Shown: piece by piece, positions 44,691 to 53,142 of the stretch | Layout of the letters: each line of letters begins with the position of its first letter | How positions within the stretch are numbered: position 1 is the stretch's first letter | Origin: Paenibacillus sp. E222 | Lineage (GTDB): Bacteria; Bacillota; Bacilli; Paenibacillales; Paenibacillaceae | Direction of reading: 5' to 3' | Length of the DNA stretch: 64,000 bases | Assembly (NCBI RefSeq): GCF_013401555.1 | Contig: NZ_CP058552.1 | Coordinates: forward strand, 1,860,001 to 1,924,000 | Program-made: the position numbers and the translations under genes | Notes under the pieces: model-generated | Database searches by the model: none | What the model was told of the DNA's origin: nothing | The model's input: only the letters and a program-made list of their open reading frames with translations

Positions 44691-45417
44691 CCGGATTTTT
44701 TCCTTATACAATCATTATTATTTGCTGCGGAGACGTTTTCGCTCGTTTACATTATCAGGTTCATTGGACCCGCTACTCCCGAATACGGATTCACCCATGG
44801 AACCGGATCAACCGGTCATCTATTTCATGAACCACAGCTCCTGGTGGGATGGTCTGCTGCTCTATCATGCGTCGCAGCAGACTTCCCGTGGAGATCATTA
44901 TGTCATGATGGAAGAAGAGCAGCTGCGACAATATGCCTTTTTTCGCAAACTTGGCGCGTATTCAATCAACAAGGAGAATGCATCCAGCATTCGAACCTCC
45001 TTGCAATATACGACCGAGCTGCTTCAATCTGGCAAAAGGGTCTGGATCTTCCCCCAAGGGGAAATTCTGCATCAGGATGCCAGGCCAATCGAGTTTCGTC
45101 CAGGCATTGGTCTGCTGCTACGCCGCTCCTCGCGCGCCGTAGCTGTACCCGTGACTTTGTGTCATGGCATGGTTCAGCATGATTTGCCGGAAATATCGAT
45201 GCAGGTGGGTACGCCTGTGATAGAAGATTGGAAGACATGGAAGAGTGAAGAGATTGCCGCCAGATTGAGCAGGGTGCTGGAGCAGCAGTTGAATGATCAT
45301 AAATCAGAGCTGGTACGCATCGGGCAGGGCAGTTTGCCGGGTGCTTTTCCACTGATCCGCCATGTGCGTTCTACGAGTGAAAAATACGATGCCGCACGAA
45401 AGCGGGTGAACCGTTAG
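44659..45417 (+). CDS. Acyltransferase of the PlsC/LPLAT type (carotenoid acylation likely)
   Basis: A 252-aa protein with the catalytic HX4D box (NHSSWWDG near residue 64) and a second block WIFPQGEI near 130, as in glycerolipid acyltransferases. ATG 44659 is chosen for GGGGAG eight bases upstream; it overlaps the previous gene by 32 bases. In staphyloxanthin-like pathways an acyltransferase esterifies the glycosylated carotenoid, and the neighbouring glycosyltransferase gene supports that role. Confidence 0.87.
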   Translation: MIRAVKSKPFNRIFSLYNHYYLLRRRFRSFTLSGSLDPLLPNTDSPMEPDQPVIYFMNHSSWWDGLLLYHASQQTSRGDHYVMMEEEQLRQYAFFRKLGAYSINKENASSIRTSLQYTTELLQSGKRVWIFPQGEILHQDARPIEFRPGIGLLLRRSSRAVAVPVTLCHGMVQHDLPEISMQVGTPVIEDWKTWKSEEIAARLSRVLEQQLNDHKSELVRIGQGSLPGAFPLIRHVRSTSEKYDAARKRVNR

Positions 45418-45419
45418 CG

Positions 45420-46568
45420 ATGAATGCATCTGAAATAGGATGGATTATACTGACTTGTGTATTGGGCGTTCAGTTGGTGTTCGCAGTATGGAACGTCTCC
45501 TGTCTGCCCAAAGTGCGTTCATTCAACGCAGACGAATTCAAAAACAAGGATATCCTGGTCTCTGTGCTGATCCCTGCCCGCAACGAGAAACTCCACATTC
45601 AAGGATGTCTGGAAAGTGTGCTTGCCAGCGATACATCCGGATTTCGGATGGAAGTACTGGTGCTGGATGATCGCTCTGAAGATGAGACCGCTGCTATAGT
45701 TCAGGGGATTGCTGATCGTGATCCACGTGTGCGCCTGCTGCATGGCGTGGAGCTGCCCGCAGGCTGGATGGGTAAATCTCATGCCTGTCACCGACTGGTG
45801 CAGGAGGCCAAGGGTGAATGGTTTATGTTCGTGGATGCCGATGTGCGCTTGGAACCTGCAGCCATTCGGCAGACGATTGCTGCGGGGTGTGAGCAAGGTG
45901 GGGGCCTCGTCACAGGATTCCCCTATCAGGTGACGAAGACCTGGATGGAAAAGCTCGTTGTGCCCATGATGGTGTTCACCATCATCAGTCATCTTCCTAT
46001 TTTCATGATACGCAGATCATCTAATCCGATGTTTGTAGCCGCTACTGGGGCTTTTTTGCTCATTCATCGTTCCAGTTATAAGGCCTCCGGTGGACATGCT
46101 GCAATCCAGGCTGATCTGGTCGATGACATGAGTCTGGCGAAGGCGGTTAAGCGTGCGGGACATCCCGTTATGTTGGCCGATGTTCATGACGTGACGAATA
46201 CACGAATGTACCAGAATGGTGCAGAAGTGTGGAACGGGTATAAGAAAAACATGTACGAAGGCATGGGGCGCAAAGATGTGCTGCTGTTGGGCACGATGCT
46301 GATGTATACACTGATGTATATTGTGCCTCCGCTCGGTCTGGTTATCGGTTTGTTGACGGGCAATGCTATGTCCATCATCTATGGTCTTACGGGAACCGTG
46401 CTCGGGATGGCAGTCAAAAGGGTATCGGATCACGCTGGAGGACAACCCTGGTGGCTTGCTTTCCTGCAACCGATTAGTATGGCCTGTGTCATTGCGATTG
46501 GTATAGCTTCCTGGCAGGCAGGTCGTTCCGGCAAGGGGTATGTATGGAAAGGTAGGCGGTACAGTTGA
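45420..46568 (+). CDS. GT2-family glycosyltransferase (CrtQ-like)
   Basis: A 382-aa membrane-associated glycosyltransferase. One membrane helix at the N-terminus (residues 5-25) is followed by a GT-A domain with VSVLIPARNE, LDDRSEDET, MFVDADVRL (the DxD motif) and QADLVDDMSLAKAVKRAG, then several C-terminal helices. Its layout matches staphyloxanthin CrtQ, which adds glucose to the carotenoid acid. It starts two bases after the acyltransferase stop; only a weak GGGTGA ribosome site is seen, so coupling probably drives its translation. Confidence 0.88.
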   Translation: MNASEIGWIILTCVLGVQLVFAVWNVSCLPKVRSFNADEFKNKDILVSVLIPARNEKLHIQGCLESVLASDTSGFRMEVLVLDDRSEDETAAIVQGIADRDPRVRLLHGVELPAGWMGKSHACHRLVQEAKGEWFMFVDADVRLEPAAIRQTIAAGCEQGGGLVTGFPYQVTKTWMEKLVVPMMVFTIISHLPIFMIRRSSNPMFVAATGAFLLIHRSSYKASGGHAAIQADLVDDMSLAKAVKRAGHPVMLADVHDVTNTRMYQNGAEVWNGYKKNMYEGMGRKDVLLLGTMLMYTLMYIVPPLGLVIGLLTGNAMSIIYGLTGTVLGMAVKRVSDHAGGQPWWLAFLQPISMACVIAIGIASWQAGRSGKGYVWKGRRYS

Positions 46569-48046
46569 AGGGTAACGTCATTATTATCGGAGCAGGCTTT
46601 GGAGGTCTATCGTGTGCCATTCGGTTAGCTTCACAGGGCGTACGGGTCACCATTCTGGAACGGCAGGAGCGGGTAGGTGGAAAGCTGCAACAGATTGAGC
46701 AGGGTGGATATCATTTTGACCGAGGGCCAAGTACGATCACGATGCCCGCAAGCTTCCGTTCCGTCTTCGATCACGCAAGTGTAGTGATGGAGGATTACGT
46801 GCAGTTATACGAGCTGGAACCACGTACACGTAATATATTTGCAGATGGGACCGTGGTCGATTTGTCGGGCAATCGAGGGTGGATGAAGGAGCAGATTGCT
46901 GACTACAGCCCAGAGGATGCAGCCCGTTATGATGCATTTATGGATGAGTCTGCTGCGCTGTATGCGGAAGCTAATCGTCATTTTCTTGGGAAGCTGCTGT
47001 TGTCGCCCAAGGATAAATATAATCTTCGAATGCTGCGCAGTCTGCTGCGTGTACGGCCTACAGTGAAGCTGGACAAGCTGCTGCGTTCTTATTTCCAGCA
47101 CCCCCATACCCTTGCGATGTTCGGTCGGTATGCGACCTATGTTGGATCATCGCCCTATCAGGCGCCTTCGATCTTTGCCATGATGGGCCATGTGGAAGCA
47201 GAAGAGGGTGTCTATGGGGTGAAAGGTGGAACCTATCAACTCATAGAAGCCATGACACAGCTTGCACAGGAAAAAGGGGTGCAGATCGTTACTGGCATCG
47301 AAGTCCGGCAAATTGTTGTCAGGCATGGCAAGGTGGCAGGCGTGGATACGGATCAGGGCTTCCGGGAAGCCGATCAGGTTGTTGCAAATGGAGATGTGCT
47401 GAGCGTCAATCGGCTGCTGCTTGCGCCAGAATATCGCAAACAGATGAGTGATCAACGAATTCGCAAGTATGAGCCGTCGATTTCGGGGTTTGTAACATTG
47501 GCTGGTGTGCGGAGACAGTATGAATCCCTGCTGCACCATACCGTCTTTTTTCCGGAACGGTATGAACCGGAGTTTGACCATATTTTCCGTGACCGAAAAA
47601 TGCCTGCCGATCCCACGATCTACATCTGTTATTCCGGTTATTCGGAAGCGGGTATGGCTCCAGCGGGAGCCAGCAATCTGTTCATTCTGGTGAACGCTCC
47701 GTATTTGTCGGACTCCTGGCATTGGGATGAGCAGATGGATCGTTATGGAGAATTGGTGTTGGAGAAGCTGGCCGAGAGGGGAATTATGGGATTGAAGCAG
47801 TCGGATGTCCTGATCCGGTACACGCCACAGGATATTGAACGGGAAACCCTGGCCCATCAAGGGTCGATCTACGGCATCTCGTCCAACTCCGTGAAGCAGA
47901 CCTTCATGCGCCCCGGCAACAAAAGCAAGGATGTGCAAGGGCTGTGGTACGTGGGTGGCACGACGCATCCGGGCGGCGGCACGCCCATTGTGACGTTATC
48001 CGGGCAGCTTGTTGGCGCGCAGCTTGCATCGGAGATCGTAACGTAA
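46565..48046 (+). CDS. Carotenoid desaturase/oxidase, CrtI/CrtN/CrtP family (third of three)
   Basis: A 493-aa flavoprotein with IIGAGFGGLSCAIRLASQG at the N-terminus and VGGTTHPGGGTPIVTLSGQL at the C-terminus. It begins with TTG overlapping the previous stop (TTGA). This copy seems nearest to CrtP-type diapolycopene oxidases by its ASFRSVF and SPYQAPSIFAMM stretches, but I hold this loosely. It is the last gene of the crt operon proper. Confidence 0.88.
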   Translation: MKGNVIIIGAGFGGLSCAIRLASQGVRVTILERQERVGGKLQQIEQGGYHFDRGPSTITMPASFRSVFDHASVVMEDYVQLYELEPRTRNIFADGTVVDLSGNRGWMKEQIADYSPEDAARYDAFMDESAALYAEANRHFLGKLLLSPKDKYNLRMLRSLLRVRPTVKLDKLLRSYFQHPHTLAMFGRYATYVGSSPYQAPSIFAMMGHVEAEEGVYGVKGGTYQLIEAMTQLAQEKGVQIVTGIEVRQIVVRHGKVAGVDTDQGFREADQVVANGDVLSVNRLLLAPEYRKQMSDQRIRKYEPSISGFVTLAGVRRQYESLLHHTVFFPERYEPEFDHIFRDRKMPADPTIYICYSGYSEAGMAPAGASNLFILVNAPYLSDSWHWDEQMDRYGELVLEKLAERGIMGLKQSDVLIRYTPQDIERETLAHQGSIYGISSNSVKQTFMRPGNKSKDVQGLWYVGGTTHPGGGTPIVTLSGQLVGAQLASEIVT

Positions 48047-48379
48047 GTTATAGAAACAATTCGTATAACAGAATAACTGATCCAACCTCCAAATATTTGA
48101 GCAGCCAATATAAATGGGGCCTCGAAATTCAAGCTAATGTTGGGTTTCGGGGCACCCTTTCCATTGCTGGGACGGAACGTTATACTGGTAGAGTTGACGC
48201 ATTGAGTGTAAATATCATTTATAATATAGATCCAAATCATACCGTTTGTACGTTACATAATAAGAATTAATATTTCTGAGAATCTCTCTGCTGCACTGGG
48301 CAACATCCTGAACGGAACCTGGCCGAAACTGGCAATGATCCTGTCCATCAGCACTATTCTCACATAAGGAGGTCTCATC
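48047..48379. other. Gap between the crt operon and fni
   Basis: No gene is supported. A hairpin GCCTCGAAA/TTTCGGGGC (about 48118-48160) lies after the crt genes. TTGACG at 48194-48199 and TATAAT at 48220-48225 are separated by 20 bases, too far for an ordinary promoter but of the kind opened by MerR-type activators. No 11-bp CarH-type repeats are seen here. Confidence 0.45.
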
Positions 48380-49447
48380 ATGAATGAACAAGAGCGAGCT
48401 GGCGAACGGCTGCTTCCCGAGGTGGCTACGGGGGAACGGAAGCTGGAGCATGTGCGCCTCTGTCTTGAAGAGAATGTGGCAGGAGAAGGGGTAACCAGCG
48501 GAATGGAGCGGTATGCTTTTCGTCATAACCCGTTACCTGAATTGAATTTTGAAGAGGTAAGTCTGGAGACTGCGTTTATTGGTAAAAGGGTGCGCACACC
48601 CCTGCTCATCAGTTCGATGACGGGTGGAAGCAAAACAACGGGCGCCATCAATGAGCGGCTTGCCCGTGTGGCAAACGCCCGAGGCTGGGCACTCGGCGTA
48701 GGTTCGATTCGTGCTGCCGTGGAACAGCCGGAACTGGCAACCACCTTTGATGTGCGGCGCTGGGCACCGGATATTCCGGTCATCGCGAACCTCGGTGCGG
48801 TGCAGCTGAACTACGGCTTCAATACTGCTGATTTTCAGCGGGCAGTTGAGATTGCCGGCGCGGATATGCTGGTGCTGCATTTGAACACGTTGCAGGAGGT
48901 TTTCCAGCCGGAAGGGAACACGGATTTTAGCGGATTGCTTTATCGAATCGAGGATCTGTGCCGTCAATTGGATGTGCCTGTTGGCGTGAAAGAAGTGGGT
49001 TTTGGCATCGATGGAGTAACGGCACAGCGATTGTACGAAGCAGGTGTGGCCTTTATCGATGTGGCTGGAGCAGGTGGTACAAGCTGGGTGCAGGTCGAGA
49101 AGTTCCGGAATTCTAATCCGGTACGTCGTGCGGCAGCGGAAGCTTTTGCAGATTGGGGCATTCCGACAGCGGAGTGTATTCAGGAAGTGAGATCGGTAAA
49201 CCCGGAAGGTGTTCTGATTGGCAGCGGTGGATTGTACACTGGCGTGGATGCGGCCAAAGCGCTGGCGCTTGGTGCGGATCTGGCTGGGTTCGGGCGATCT
49301 TTGCTGGAATCTGCGGTCGCTTCCGATGATGCGCTGAATGAGCGGTTGGAGCAGGTCGAATTCGAGCTGCGTACCGTCATGTTTGGCATTGGTGCAGGGC
49401 GGATCGAGGATTTGAAAGGCACACCACGTCTGGTGGAGCGGCGTTAG
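48380..49447 (+). CDS. fni: Type 2 isopentenyl-diphosphate delta-isomerase
   Basis: A 355-aa FMN enzyme that interconverts IPP and DMAPP and so feeds the prenyl diphosphates used by the CrtM-type synthase. The barrel motifs ISSMTGGSKTTGAINERLA (near 70), VKEVGFGI and AGAGGTSW are those of type 2 isomerases. AAGGAGG precedes the ATG. Its place at the end of the carotenoid cluster makes precursor supply for carotenoids the likely reason for clustering. Confidence 0.94.
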   Translation: MNEQERAGERLLPEVATGERKLEHVRLCLEENVAGEGVTSGMERYAFRHNPLPELNFEEVSLETAFIGKRVRTPLLISSMTGGSKTTGAINERLARVANARGWALGVGSIRAAVEQPELATTFDVRRWAPDIPVIANLGAVQLNYGFNTADFQRAVEIAGADMLVLHLNTLQEVFQPEGNTDFSGLLYRIEDLCRQLDVPVGVKEVGFGIDGVTAQRLYEAGVAFIDVAGAGGTSWVQVEKFRNSNPVRRAAAEAFADWGIPTAECIQEVRSVNPEGVLIGSGGLYTGVDAAKALALGADLAGFGRSLLESAVASDDALNERLEQVEFELRTVMFGIGAGRIEDLKGTPRLVERR

Positions 49448-49463
49448 GCCGGGGACGAAAACG

Positions 49464-49538
49464 GAGGTGCGAACCCTGAGCCTACATGATTTCCCTGGGG
49501 GATTCGCACCTCGAATCTTGTCGAAAACATTGTTTTCG
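49464..49538. repeat. Two adjacent inverted repeats after fni
   Basis: GAGGTGCGAA and TTCGCACCTC (49464-49512) form a 10-bp stem around a 29-base loop; directly after it CGAAAACATTGTTTTCG (49522-49538) is a 17-base palindrome. No T-run follows the first, so it is not a classical terminator; the second looks like an operator. Roles unknown. Confidence 0.4.
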
Positions 49539-49688
49539 TGACCTTTTGGCAACAGTGGTGTTCGAAGAAATTTATTCCACTCATAAAATAAAAAAACAAT
49601 CCATTAGGACTGCTTTCTTCTGGGTAAAATTAATCTTTCATTATAAAAACAGAGCGACACATGTATTGCTCTATTATTTAACATTCTC

Positions 49689-50147
49689 TTACATTGTCCT
49701 AATTATTTGAATGCCATTAATTAAGTATTGAGTAAGCTGCCCCTTTCCCAATAGGTGCTGTATGGCTCCATTCTTATTATCATTTTTCACACTATTATAA
49801 TACGCAATAAACGAATCCCTTGGTGTATACCCATCATTTTCGTCATAACTTTCCGTTTGTTCAACATTGTTTTCATGTTCAATAGAGACAGAACGGTGAT
49901 GATCGCGTCCAGAATACATTATTGATTGGATAATTGCAATATCGTATTTGGATAATATTTCTAAATAATCTTCAATATTGCTTCTTGCGTGTTGACTGTG
50001 TTCGTCTTCAACATACTTTTCGAATTTCTCAATAGAACTAAGGTGTCCGTAGTGTTCTTCTAAAGCTCTTGCCGCTTGATCACATACTTGTTTAAGTTGA
50101 ATTATCTCTTCAACAACTGGAATCAAATCTTTCGCTCTGCTGATCAT
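49689..50147 (-). CDS. Hypothetical protein, 152 aa
   Basis: A soluble, Glu/Asp-rich protein, largely helical with a probable coiled coil in residues 1-50. A central stretch YDIAIIQSIMYSGRDHH recalls DUF3775-type proteins (IQALMYLGR), but this is a weak resemblance. GGAGG upstream of the ATG supports translation. It lies in the AT-rich accessory stretch, with no functionally linked neighbour. Confidence 0.75.
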   Translation of the reverse strand: MISRAKDLIPVVEEIIQLKQVCDQAARALEEHYGHLSSIEKFEKYVEDEHSQHARSNIEDYLEILSKYDIAIIQSIMYSGRDHHRSVSIEHENNVEQTESYDENDGYTPRDSFIAYYNSVKNDNKNGAIQHLLGKGQLTQYLINGIQIIRTM

Positions 50148-50406
50148 TTATCCAATACCTCCAACAATTAATATGTAATAGTTTCTCTGTTGTTATACTT
50201 GCATAAATATAATTGGTAAAATTAAACTTTTATTGGTGATGTTATATTATTGTATTCTTGAATCCCTTCATCTTTTCACGCATTCTATCATGTCCACATT
50301 TTCATTTATCACAGCTTTTGTAGAACGATTAGGCTAATTTTATTCCATCATAACTGTCCATCTCTTTCTTGTAAAATAACTAATAATAGACGGATTGTAA
50401 TATGAA

Positions 50407-50820
50407 GTGCGACACCTATTGGAAATAAATAAGCTGGCGGGATTTCTGGCGGAATTTGGAGATCTGAGCGGTTATGAGCATGGACAGCAGCTTATTCGGC
50501 TGGCCGGACTGAATCTCAAAGAGAATAGTTCGGGAAAGAAAAAAGGCAAGTCCAGCATTACGAAACGTGGACGCGCACGCTTAAGGGCTCTGCTATTCCG
50601 GGCGGTCATGCCCATGGTAGCAAAAAACACGGAATTCAAGGCATTGCACCAGTACTTCACGAAGCGAAGTCAGAATCCACTGAAGAAAAAGCAATCGCTC
50701 GTAGCCTTGTGCGGGAAACTCATACGTGTCCTGCATACGCTCGGCACCAAGCAAATTCCGTACGATGCAAACGACGTGCTAGGACCAGTACGTCAGGCTC
50801 AGTTACAGATGGCAGCTTAA
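50407..50820 (+). pseudogene. IS110-family transposase, C-terminal fragment
   Basis: About 135 residues matching the second (Tnp/IS116-IS110-IS902) domain: AGFLAEFGDLSGYEHGQQL, RLAGLNLKENSSGKKKGKSS with the conserved Ser, ITKRGRARLRALLF and NPLKKKQSLVALCGKLIR. The N-terminal RuvC-like DEDD nuclease domain is absent upstream, where AT-rich unrelated sequence begins at about 50420, so the element is truncated and cannot transpose itself. Confidence 0.85.
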
Positions 50821-51223
50821 GAAAAACCGAACTTACGTTTCTCACCGGAATGAAAGAACTAAGACAAAGGAAGCACGGAGCAGCCGCAGGAATCAATTCC
50901 ATAAGGGCAACGACCCTGTAAAGGAGCAAGAAACGGCGTCCATGTCTTGAGAGGCAGAACGAAGGAATGTAAGGGCAGTGACCCAATGTGAAATGGAGGG
51001 TAAGCCGTCAAGAGTCAGGTGTGGATATCCAAGTGCGATCACAAGAATGATCCAGGGGTTGGAGACAACTTCCTCCAATCTCTATTCCCGCCACTGGCTC
51101 CACTATAAATAATGTAATTATTACATGAATTATCCATATATCGAATAGTCTATGGTTAAAAATCTAAGAATGAGTGAGTAAACAAGAGAAAATATTAATT
51201 TATAGTGGGAGTGTCTTGCATAA
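50821..51223. other. Structured noncoding sequence downstream of the IS110 fragment
   Basis: About 290 bases (50821-51110) of higher GC content than the surroundings follow the transposase stop, then AT-rich sequence. It contains inverted motifs such as AGGGCAACGACCCT (50907-50920) and GGAGACAACTTCC near 51060. This probably is the 3' end of the IS110 element; members of this family carry a noncoding RNA in one element end. No gene is seen. Confidence 0.45.
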
Positions 51224-51673
51224 TCACTCCATTGCTTTTAAATTTTCTTCTATACTCCTCGCCTCCTCTAGGCTTGATGCGGGAGAACTTATGATTAAAC
51301 CATCCTTATTGTATTCCTCATTAGTTAATTGCTTGTATAATGACGGTTCAGTAATTACAATTGCAAATTGATTATCCGAAGTATTCAAGTAAATATCTCC
51401 TAGTACTGTTCTTTCTGAGCCTTCATATGATATTAATAAGGAATTATGTTTAAAAAGTACTTTTTTAAAATTAATTTCATTTATTGATAACGAACCCTCA
51501 TAGTTATTATCATCTTTATTGAAATGACCTTTTAAACTCACCTCTATCTCCTTACTTATTTTGTAGTCTTCACTAAACATATAAGACGGTGATGATATAT
51601 CAATTTTCTCATTGTTGCTGCACGCTGAAAGAACAAGCAAACCAAGGAAAATAACAAAAATTATTCTCTTCAT
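51224..51673 (-). CDS. Hypothetical lipoprotein, 149 aa
   Basis: Signal peptide with lipobox LVLSAC (Cys18), then a 130-residue extracytoplasmic part of mainly beta character. GGAGGTG upstream of the ATG. I do not recognise the domain. It follows the secreted-protein gene in the same direction with a gap of about 75 bases, so the two may be co-expressed. Confidence 0.8.
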   Translation of the reverse strand: MKRIIFVIFLGLLVLSACSNNEKIDISSPSYMFSEDYKISKEIEVSLKGHFNKDDNNYEGSLSINEINFKKVLFKHNSLLISYEGSERTVLGDIYLNTSDNQFAIVITEPSLYKQLTNEEYNKDGLIISSPASSLEEARSIEENLKAME

Positions 51674-51750
51674 CTTTACACCTCCACAATAAGTAAGAAG
51701 ATAAGGGGACTTAATCTAAAAAATTCTGCCCCCTCTTTAAGGTATAATAT

Positions 51751-52617
51751 TTAATACTTAAATTTACCGGAGACATTTACTGGTACAACAGTTCCAGCTT
51801 GGTAACCATAATACAAAGGAGATAGAGTATTTTTAGCGAGTTGAGTTAATCTTGCTTCATCGTAAAAATAGTCACCAGCTTGACCGGATATTTGCCCTAG
51901 ATCATAATTACTCGGTGTATACCGGACAGAATTTTTATAGTACACAACATTAAGCTGAGCAGAACTATTTTTCTTAGTTGAAGTTGCCATTGGTGCCCAG
52001 ATATATTGGAAACCATTCCACTGGTACACGTCAACATATTTATAAATTATTACATAGTCATGCATTGTTCTAATGATTGTACTTTTATAGCTATCGTACT
52101 CACTATCTTTGATAAATAGATCTAAGACGGTCATAAATGCTCCTACATAAGGGTGCGTCATACCAGCTCCAATATTAAGCAGTTTAAATCCCATCTTAGT
52201 TAAGTCCCCTTGCTCATTTCCATATAATGTTTGTGCGCCATAAGAATATTCGGTACGCAGTCTTGTGTCTCCAGGGGATGCCATAATGGTTATAGATCTA
52301 TCGAAACTATCCACATTATCTACACTATATAGCTTATTCTGATATTCAATTTCTGTGTGCACTGAATAATCGTCAACAGATTCCATTATTTCTTCTATTT
52401 CGGATTGAGTCTTTGCATTCTCAAGTTTGCTTTCATATTCAGCCACATCCAATTCCTTTCCTTCACGAATTGCCTTTTTCTTAAGATATTCTTTAGTAAT
52501 AGTAGTTGATTCTGTTAGAGGATCATAGGTGGAATCTTCTGTAGCACTGACTGGTGAAACCTGTAGAATAAGAGCAAGAGACAGTACCGATCCAAACAGT
52601 TTTCTTTTAAAATTCAA
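51751..52617 (-). CDS. Hypothetical secreted protein, 288 aa
   Basis: Sec signal peptide (cleavage near PVSA-TE, residue 26), a helical segment of about 50 residues and a folded C-terminal part rich in Tyr. No known domain recognised. The TTG at 52617 is chosen because GGAAGGTG lies eight bases upstream. A cre-like palindrome lies about 55 bases upstream of it. It is in the AT-rich stretch near the peptide-signalling genes. Confidence 0.78.
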   Translation of the reverse strand: MNFKRKLFGSVLSLALILQVSPVSATEDSTYDPLTESTTITKEYLKKKAIREGKELDVAEYESKLENAKTQSEIEEIMESVDDYSVHTEIEYQNKLYSVDNVDSFDRSITIMASPGDTRLRTEYSYGAQTLYGNEQGDLTKMGFKLLNIGAGMTHPYVGAFMTVLDLFIKDSEYDSYKSTIIRTMHDYVIIYKYVDVYQWNGFQYIWAPMATSTKKNSSAQLNVVYYKNSVRYTPSNYDLGQISGQAGDYFYDEARLTQLAKNTLSPLYYGYQAGTVVPVNVSGKFKY

Positions 52618-52669
52618 AATTTGTACACCTTCCCTTTTTTGGTTTTGTTTCCCTATAAACACTAACATA

Positions 52670-52685
52670 AATAAAGCGCTTTCAT
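52670..52685 (-). promoter_or_regulatory. cre-like site upstream of the secreted-protein gene
   Basis: On the minus strand ATGAAAGCGCTTTATT matches the first ten positions of the cre consensus and misses two in the last arm. It may give CcpA control of the secreted protein; weak support. Confidence 0.3.
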
Positions 52686-52741
52686 CAAGATAATTTTGTA
52701 TTTTTTTTACAATTAATGTAGCTCTCTAAGAAAAGCCTTAT

Positions 52742-52999
52742 CTATTTCGTGTGTTTTAACATGACTAGAGTCAGTAGAAAGCCAAACAAACCGTCCAAAG
52801 TAAAATGGACGGTTTGTTTGTGTTTCTCTTTAAAGTCAGAAGGTGAAGGCTTCATATTAATCTCAAGCCTTTTCGTTTTTCTTTCGCACAAATCATATAT
52901 AAGATTGGGTCTGACTTTTGCTTCCCTAGCTAGTGCATTTTTAGTGACGCTGGCTGCATCTAATGTGTAGTCCAATCTTATTTTTATAGAAATAACCAA
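52742..52999 (-). CDS. Small XRE-family regulator, possibly with an altered C-terminus
   Basis: 85 aa with an N-terminal HTH of the short Cro/CI type: SVTKNALAREAKVRPNLIYDLC, followed by ERKTKRLEI. TTG 52999 is preceded by AAAGGAGG at five bases. The last third of the frame runs through a perfect 13-bp terminator-like stem (52784-52819), which a normal gene would not translate, so the C-terminus may have been changed by a rearrangement. It is divergent from the AimR-like receptor gene and may regulate it. Confidence 0.65.
   Translation of the reverse strand: MVISIKIRLDYTLDAASVTKNALAREAKVRPNLIYDLCERKTKRLEINMKPSPSDFKEKHKQTVHFTLDGLFGFLLTLVMLKHTK
52784..52819. terminator. Perfect 13-bp hairpin inside the 3' part of the XRE frame
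   Basis: AAACAAACCGTCC and GGACGGTTTGTTT flank a 10-base loop, with T-rich flanks on both strands. It has the form of a bidirectional terminator but lies within an open frame. Confidence 0.6.
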
Positions 53000-53142
53000 T
53001 TCCACCTCCTTTGGAACCACATTACAGCAAATGGGCAATGAAGATAAGTATTTTTATAGTAAAAGTAAATTATTTACAAGTAAAATATTGATATTAAATT
53101 CAAAAATATAGTATTATTTTATTGACCATTGCTTAATTTTGC

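Noticed and set aside
48533..49552. 339-codon open frame antisense to fni
   Set aside because: Shadow of fni, with no domain and no start signal.
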